The notes under the pieces: model-generated | The model's input: only the letters and a program-made list of their open reading frames with translations | The model's database searches: none | What the model was told of the DNA's origin: nothing | Shown here: piece after piece, positions 59,398-64,000 of the stretch | How positions within the stretch are numbered: position 1 is the first letter of the stretch | How the letters are laid out: each line of letters opens with the position of its first letter | Assembly: GCA_049509515.1 (NCBI GenBank) | Contig: JBEKZV010000005.1 | Coordinates: 62,001-126,000 of the forward strand | Direction: 5' to 3' | Length of the DNA stretch: 64,000 nucleotides | Source: JBEKCP01 sp049509515 | GTDB lineage: Bacteria > Planctomycetota > Planctomycetia > Pirellulales > Thermoguttaceae | Program-made: the position numbers and the translations under genes

Positions 59398-62196
59398 CTA
59401 GGTTCGCTTCGTCCGGTGGCCGGCGCGGCGGCGGGCCTGGCTGAGGGCGTCCTGGATCGCGGCGTTGCCACCGCCGGCCTCGGCGGGCTTGGCGGCGGGC
59501 TTGGCCTCGGCGGCCGGCGGAGGACCTGGCGGCTGCGGCTTGCCGGCCTGCACCGCGGGCGCGACGCCTGCCATCCTCGGCGGGCCGGCGGCGGCCGGGG
59601 CCGCAGCCAGGGGCCGCAGGCGCCGCCAGGGCCGCCACCGCACCGCCAACAGGCCGGTCCGCCGCTGTAATACCTCTAATAGGAAAAGGATCACGGCGGC
59701 CAGCAAGAGATAGGGGGCCAGCGGCACGGACCGCGGCCGGCGGGGGATGTCTCGCCACACGTCGGCCAAGGTCAAGCGCTGGCAGCCCCCGGTGGCCCGC
59801 GCCAGCCGCTCCAGCGCCGCGGCGCCTTGTCCCGGCTTCTGCGGCAAGTATTCGGGCGAATAGGGCAGGCACATCGGCGCCAAGGTGGTTTGGCCCAAGC
59901 CGTCGGCGTGAACGGTCGTCAAGGCAGTCTCGCTGCCCACCAACGGGACCTCGGCCAAGAGGCCGTCGGGCGACGACCAACTCATCCGCGTGGTCTTGCT
60001 CGTGGCGCTCTCACCCGGCGGGGCGAAGAGCGTGCTCAGCTCGGGCAGCCGCGTGAAGGGGGCGGTCTGGCGGCCCGGATCGAGGTGCAGCTCGACGCGG
60101 CACACGCCGCGGCGGAGCTCCTGCGTGACGACGACGCCCGGGCCGAGCCCCTGCTGTCGGCCGGCGGTCCAGCGGGCCAGCGAGGCGAAGAAGTCGCCCA
60201 CGCCGCTCCAGCCGGCCACCGCGCCGGTGTATTTCCCGTCGGCCTCGCCCGTGTAGCACAGGGCCCTTCCCAAGCCGGCCTGCCAGGAGGCCAGCACCGG
60301 CGCCTGGTACTCGTCCTCGGACACCAGCGCCAGGTTGGCACTCGGACGGAGGTAGCACAGGTTGTAGCCGCCGATCCGCGGGAAACCGCCCAGGGGCTGC
60401 CCGCTGATCGCGGCCATGCCCCCGGCGCTCCGCACGCTGGTGGCCTCGTCGATGAACGTGCTGCGGGCTATGACGCACGTGTCCTGGGCGAAGAGGCGGG
60501 GCAACTCCTGGGCCACGTTGGTGAACATGCACTCCCCGCCCCCGAGGCGGGCGATCCGCCGCAGCAGCTCGGCGTCGCAGTCGTGCTCGGTGCCCAGCCC
60601 CACCACGCTCACGGTGATCCCGGCCTTGGCGCAGGGGCCGACGATCTTCTCCCAGCCGTCCGGACGCTCGGCGTCGGTGGCGTCGGAGAAGAGGATGATG
60701 TGGCGGGTGCCGGCCTTGGCCCCCTGGATCATTTTCGCGGCGGCCACCAGCGCGTCGTAGATGTAGATCCCGCCTCCCCCGGCGTCGATCCCCAAGATCA
60801 GGTTCCGCTTGATGTCCTGCTCCACGGCGTCCGAGAGCGGCACAATCTCGTGGGCCACGGTGTCCACGGCGAGGCAGCCGAACTGGTCCGTCGGGCCGAG
60901 CATGCCCAGCACCTCGGCGGTGGCCAGGTCGGCCAGGTCGATCTTCGGCCGGCCGTCCGCGCAGGGGATGGCCATGCTGCCGCTGCGGTCCAGCACGACG
61001 ACGATCGCCAGGCTGAGCTTGCGATGCTCGCGGCGCAGCTCCAGCGAGACGGGCAGCAGGGGCTCCAGCGGGCTCTTGAAGTATCCGCCGGAGCCGAACG
61101 AGTCGCGGCCGCCGGTGAGCATCACCCCGCCGCCGCTGTGCGCCACCCAGGCGGCGAGGTTCTCCAGGCCGGCGTGCCCCACCCGGCCGGCGGGCGTGTT
61201 CTCCAACAGGACGGCCGAATAGCCGGCCAGCTCTTCGAGGGTCCAGCGGCACTCGGCAACCGTTTTAGGGCAGACGCTCACGCCTCCCTTGGCCAAGAGG
61301 CCGGGCAGGGTCGAGGCGCTCGTGGCAGGCACGCAGAGCACGGGCCGCGCGCCGCGAATGCCCACCAGCAGCCGCGCGCGGTTGTTGCCCGGGACGGGAT
61401 CGACTCCCGCCCCTTCCACGTCGAGGACGTACTCGCTGGAGCCGCTCGGGCCGGCCGTGTCGCGGAACACCAGCCGGCTGGTGCCGCTGGGGACGGTGGT
61501 GGTTCCCCGGGCGATCGTCTGTGTGCCGCAGCGGAGGTCGTAGGAGATCGTCTGCCCCAGCGGCGAAGCGATCCACGCTGTGATCATGAACGATTCGCCC
61601 GGCAGGACCGACTCCGGGGCCTGGATCCGCTCGATGGCCAGGTCGCCGGCCGAAGAGCGTTCGATGGCCCGGTAGTCGATGGGGACCGCGGCCGCGGCGG
61701 CGCGGGCCGCGGCGGCGGAAACGTCGCGCCCCGTCCATTGACCATCGGACAAGACCAGGATTCGGCCCGGCTCCTCGCCGCCCACCAGCGACAGGGCCAG
61801 GTCCAGCGCGTCGGCCAGGCGGGAGGCGTCGTGGCCGACCTCGGCCGAGAAGCCGGCGAACTTGCTGGCCTGCGGCGACTGCTCGACCGCCGCCGTCTCG
61901 GCAAAGGAAACCACCGCCAGCTTGTCGTCGCGGGGCATCGCCCCGTAGACCAGGTCGGCCGCCTCCTTTTCCAGGGCGTCGCTATCGGCGGGCATGGAGA
62001 GGCTGCGGTCGGCCACGAGCACGACCGTGCCCGACCGCGCCGGCAGGACGACGCTCAGCCCGCACAGCGCCAGGAGCACGAGCGTCAAGACCGCCGCGCG
62101 GAGCGCCCCGAGCCACCGCGATGGCAGCCGCCATAGCCAAAGCAGCATCGCCCACGGGATCAGCAGGATCAACCAGAACGGCTCGGCGAGCGTCAT
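59398..62196 (-). CDS. Membrane-anchored VWA protein with glutamine-amidotransferase-like region
   Basis: 932 residues from ATG 62196. Two hydrophobic helices at the N-terminus (LILLIPWAMLLWLW and LGALRAAVLTLVLLALCGLSVVL) precede a first von Willebrand A-like domain (VVLVADRSLSMPADSD, ILVLSDGQWTGRD). The middle has the class-I amidotransferase-like fold seen in these proteins (LAGYSAVLLENTPAGRVG, WVAHSGGGVMLTGG) and a second VWA domain with a full MIDAS (AIVVVLDRSGSMAIPC, IILFSDATDAE). A further helix, APYLLLAAVILFLLEVLQRR, is near the C-terminus, then an Ala/Pro/Lys tail. Its start overlaps the upstream stop (ATGA). Resembles the Bat/MoxR-associated proteins, possibly a chaperone-like or adhesive assembly at the membrane. 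Confidence 0.9.
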   Translation of the reverse strand: MTLAEPFWLILLIPWAMLLWLWRLPSRWLGALRAAVLTLVLLALCGLSVVLPARSGTVVLVADRSLSMPADSDALEKEAADLVYGAMPRDDKLAVVSFAETAAVEQSPQASKFAGFSAEVGHDASRLADALDLALSLVGGEEPGRILVLSDGQWTGRDVSAAAARAAAAAVPIDYRAIERSSAGDLAIERIQAPESVLPGESFMITAWIASPLGQTISYDLRCGTQTIARGTTTVPSGTSRLVFRDTAGPSGSSEYVLDVEGAGVDPVPGNNRARLLVGIRGARPVLCVPATSASTLPGLLAKGGVSVCPKTVAECRWTLEELAGYSAVLLENTPAGRVGHAGLENLAAWVAHSGGGVMLTGGRDSFGSGGYFKSPLEPLLPVSLELRREHRKLSLAIVVVLDRSGSMAIPCADGRPKIDLADLATAEVLGMLGPTDQFGCLAVDTVAHEIVPLSDAVEQDIKRNLILGIDAGGGGIYIYDALVAAAKMIQGAKAGTRHIILFSDATDAERPDGWEKIVGPCAKAGITVSVVGLGTEHDCDAELLRRIARLGGGECMFTNVAQELPRLFAQDTCVIARSTFIDEATSVRSAGGMAAISGQPLGGFPRIGGYNLCYLRPSANLALVSEDEYQAPVLASWQAGLGRALCYTGEADGKYTGAVAGWSGVGDFFASLARWTAGRQQGLGPGVVVTQELRRGVCRVELHLDPGRQTAPFTRLPELSTLFAPPGESATSKTTRMSWSSPDGLLAEVPLVGSETALTTVHADGLGQTTLAPMCLPYSPEYLPQKPGQGAAALERLARATGGCQRLTLADVWRDIPRRPRSVPLAPYLLLAAVILFLLEVLQRRTGLLAVRWRPWRRLRPLAAAPAAAGPPRMAGVAPAVQAGKPQPPGPPPAAEAKPAAKPAEAGGGNAAIQDALSQARRRAGHRTKRT

Positions 62197-63947
62197 GGCG
62201 CATCTCCCCGCGAGTTTCGCGCGATCAGCACCACGTGCCCGGCCAGGCAGGCCATGGCCAGCAGGAGCAACACCCAGCGGATGCTGATCTGCCGGTCGCG
62301 GTGTACCGGCGAGCCGTTCCAGTCGCCCCAGCGGCCGGTGCAGGCGGCGCTGAGGTCCGATTCGTCGCGGGAGAGGGCGTTGCAGGCGAAGCGGTAGGTC
62401 TCGCCGGGCGCGCCGAGCGCGTACAGCCCGGGACGATCCGCCGGCACCTCGACGCGGCGGCCGTGTACGTCGAGCGTGCGTGCCGGGGGCGCGGGCCCGA
62501 CCAGCTCGACCTGGCGGGCGTCTTCGCCCAGCGTGACCGTCACGGTCTGCCCCAGCCGCACGTTGGCCGCCGCCGCCCCGGGGTGCGCCCCACGCCGCCA
62601 GCGGAGGAGGTTGTCGAAGAGGATGGGCCAGTCGGGCGTGTCCTGGAGACTCGACAGGGCCGGGGCGAAGTTCATCTGCAGCCGCTGCCGGCCGGAGCTG
62701 TCCTCGCGGTCTGCCACGAGCGTCACGTTGCCGGCCGTGATGACGGCCGTGCCGCCCAGTTGCGCCTTGGGCGAGGCCGACCAGACGCCGCCCTCCAGCG
62801 AGAGGCCCTGGGCCAGCGGGTGAGTGCGATCGATCACGAACGGCCCGGCGTAGGCCGTGGCATCGTCGCCGCTGAGGATCTCCAATCGCCAGGCGTCGGA
62901 ATCCGCGGCGGCGGAGCGGTCGCAGACGACCAGATCGGGCCGCGTCGTCACTTCCAGGGCCATGCCGGTGGCCCGCACCGCCCGCGCGACCGCCTCCCGC
63001 AGACTGCCGTCGGCCAGGTCCAGCCGGACGCGGACCGGCGGGGTGGGGTCTGGCAAGAGCCAGACCTTGTTGTCGATGGCCAGGGCATCGTCCTCGAGCG
63101 TTGCCTGCAAGAGCGGCGCCCCGGCCGGCAGATCGAAAAAGAACTGCCGTGCCGCCCCCGCCGCCAGCTCGCAGGGGATTCGCTTGGGCGCTGCCAGGTT
63201 GCCGCCTTCGAGCGTCAGCACGGTCCGGCCGGGCGCGTCGGACAAGTTGGTCACTTCCAGCAGGGCCCGCTGGTTTTCGCCGGAGGCGGTCCGCGCGGCC
63301 GCCGTGAAGGCCAGGTTCGGGAGCTTGGCGCCGAAGGCCCACCACTGGACCGCTCCGCCGCGGAGTTTCATGGGCGGGGCCTGGTCGGTGAGGACGAGGA
63401 TTCGGGCGTTTGGCCCGCCAACTTCACCCGCCAGGCCGATCGCCCGCTGCAGGTCGGCCCAGGGGCTTTGACAGGTCCAGGCCGCCAGGAGCGGCTGGGC
63501 CTGCTCCGGCGTTTGCTGTGGCTGGCCCAGGAGGTGCGGCTCGTTCCCGGCCAGGAGGAAGCGGACGAGATAGTTCTCGCGGCCCAGCTCTTCAACGAGC
63601 GCGGCCTCGGCCGCCCGCCGCGGCGACGGCCGGCTCGCCCCCTCCGCCAGCATCGAATAGGAGTCGTCCAGCACGACCAGCAACGTGCGGGCGGCCTCCC
63701 GCTTGACGATGGCCGGGCCCGCCGCGGCACAGACCAACAGCAGGATGGCCGCCAGCTCGAGGAAGAAGGCCAAGGGGGTCTGCATGCGGTGGAGCACTCG
63801 CCCGCCTTGCCGCGGCCGGCGCGCATCGCTCCACAGCACCAGGCTGGAGACCACCAGCGGGCGGGAGCGGCGGCGGAACCAGTACACGGCCGCCAGGAGC
63901 GGCACGGCCAACAGTCCCAGGAGCATCAGCGGCGCCGTTACGATCAT
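62193..63947 (-). CDS. BatA-like membrane protein with VWA domain
   Basis: 584 residues from ATG 63947. TTG 63956 could add three residues. Opens with the BatA N-terminal pattern: VTAPLMLLGLLAVPLLAAVYWFRRRSRPLVVSSLVLWSD and a second hydrophobic helix (FLELAAILLLVCAAAGPAI). Then VWA with DDSYSML as a MIDAS variant (Asp-x-Ser-x-Ser) and ILVLTDQAPP. The rest is beta-rich with a C-terminal membrane helix, SIRWVLLLLAMACLAGHVVLIAR. In other bacteria such proteins lie in moxR-DUF58-batA-batB operons. The next gene downstream, with a four-base overlap, fits the batB position. Confidence 0.88.
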   Translation of the reverse strand: MIVTAPLMLLGLLAVPLLAAVYWFRRRSRPLVVSSLVLWSDARRPRQGGRVLHRMQTPLAFFLELAAILLLVCAAAGPAIVKREAARTLLVVLDDSYSMLAEGASRPSPRRAAEAALVEELGRENYLVRFLLAGNEPHLLGQPQQTPEQAQPLLAAWTCQSPWADLQRAIGLAGEVGGPNARILVLTDQAPPMKLRGGAVQWWAFGAKLPNLAFTAAARTASGENQRALLEVTNLSDAPGRTVLTLEGGNLAAPKRIPCELAAGAARQFFFDLPAGAPLLQATLEDDALAIDNKVWLLPDPTPPVRVRLDLADGSLREAVARAVRATGMALEVTTRPDLVVCDRSAAADSDAWRLEILSGDDATAYAGPFVIDRTHPLAQGLSLEGGVWSASPKAQLGGTAVITAGNVTLVADREDSSGRQRLQMNFAPALSSLQDTPDWPILFDNLLRWRRGAHPGAAAANVRLGQTVTVTLGEDARQVELVGPAPPARTLDVHGRRVEVPADRPGLYALGAPGETYRFACNALSRDESDLSAACTGRWGDWNGSPVHRDRQISIRWVLLLLAMACLAGHVVLIARNSRGDAP

Positions 63948-64000
63948 GGTTCTCAATGCCCGAGAGCTTCTTCTCCTTGCCCTGCTCGTCCAGGAACTTC
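63948..64000 (-). other. Right edge: possible 3' end of an upstream gene
   Basis: On the minus strand a coding-like frame reads KFLDEQGKEKKLSG with strong third-position GC, but it does not stop before running deep into the BatA-like gene. Another frame stops at 63953 but has non-coding-like codons. Either a gene ends here with a frameshift or the frame is chance. The edge prevents a decision. Confidence 0.25.

Noticed and set aside
1..64000. tRNA, rRNA, riboswitch and replication-origin signals
   Set aside because: Nothing convincing was seen on either strand by eye. A covariance-model search (tRNAscan-SE, Infernal) would be needed to exclude small RNAs.

Overview
The window looks like a high-GC planctomycete chromosome segment. 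I infer this from gene content rather than from any marker gene. It has a cytochrome/DUF1549-DUF1553/DUF1501 cluster, a giant extracellular protein with an LEDR-x-LL type N-terminal motif, many Tat-exported Gfo/Idh/MocA oxidoreductases and glycoside hydrolases, a RsbRST stressosome-like operon, and several families of short palindromic repeats, some of which lie inside genes. No rRNA, tRNA or CRISPR array was seen.

Layout. 1-456: start of a secreted beta-helix protein that runs off the left edge. 1121-6709 (+): a GT-C type membrane glycosyltransferase, a fused WecA-like phosphosugar transferase plus GT2 glycosyltransferase, and a protein with a diadenylate-cyclase-like C-terminus. 6763-11951 (-): a GH172/DUF2961 enzyme and a 1264-residue beta-propeller/autotransporter-like surface protein. 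12665-14692 (+): an M13 metallopeptidase lipoprotein. 14776-21280 (-): a four-gene cluster (monoheme protein, DUF1549/DUF1553, DUF1501, beta-helix). 21496-24840 (-): a glycyl radical enzyme closely resembling trans-4-hydroxyproline dehydratase, with its radical-SAM activase. 25824-29873 (+): a membrane protein ending in a perfect 22-bp hairpin, an iron-sulfur L-serine dehydratase and an ornithine cyclodeaminase/mu-crystallin enzyme. 30107-35111 (+) and 35280-43859 (-): two facing carbohydrate clusters with GH51, GH2, a PfkB kinase, an enolase-superfamily enzyme, a creatininase-family hydrolase, a TIM-barrel isomerase and a sigma-54 activator. 43942-50745: a small Tyr/Pro-rich secreted protein, two large secreted glycosidase-like proteins and another Tat oxidoreductase.

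51109-58584 (+) is the most unusual part. A KaiC gene has lost most of both ATPase domains in frame. A REP-associated transposase without a catalytic tyrosine lies between copies of a REP-like repeat. The front of a KaiB protein is joined in frame to the back half of a response-regulator receiver. Then comes an intact, tightly coupled operon: PAS-STAS (RsbR-like), STAS (RsbS-like), HATPase (RsbT-like), a HATPase-SpoIIE fusion (RsbX-like) and a hybrid histidine kinase. The kinase carries three in-frame palindromic low-complexity insertions. 58785-63947 (-): a ParE-type toxin/antitoxin pair lying between two copies of the tail of a von Willebrand A gene, then that gene and a BatA-like partner.

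Taken together, the window suggests a polysaccharide-degrading bacterium with partner-switching stress signalling. Its short palindromic repeats repeatedly enter genes and remain in frame.
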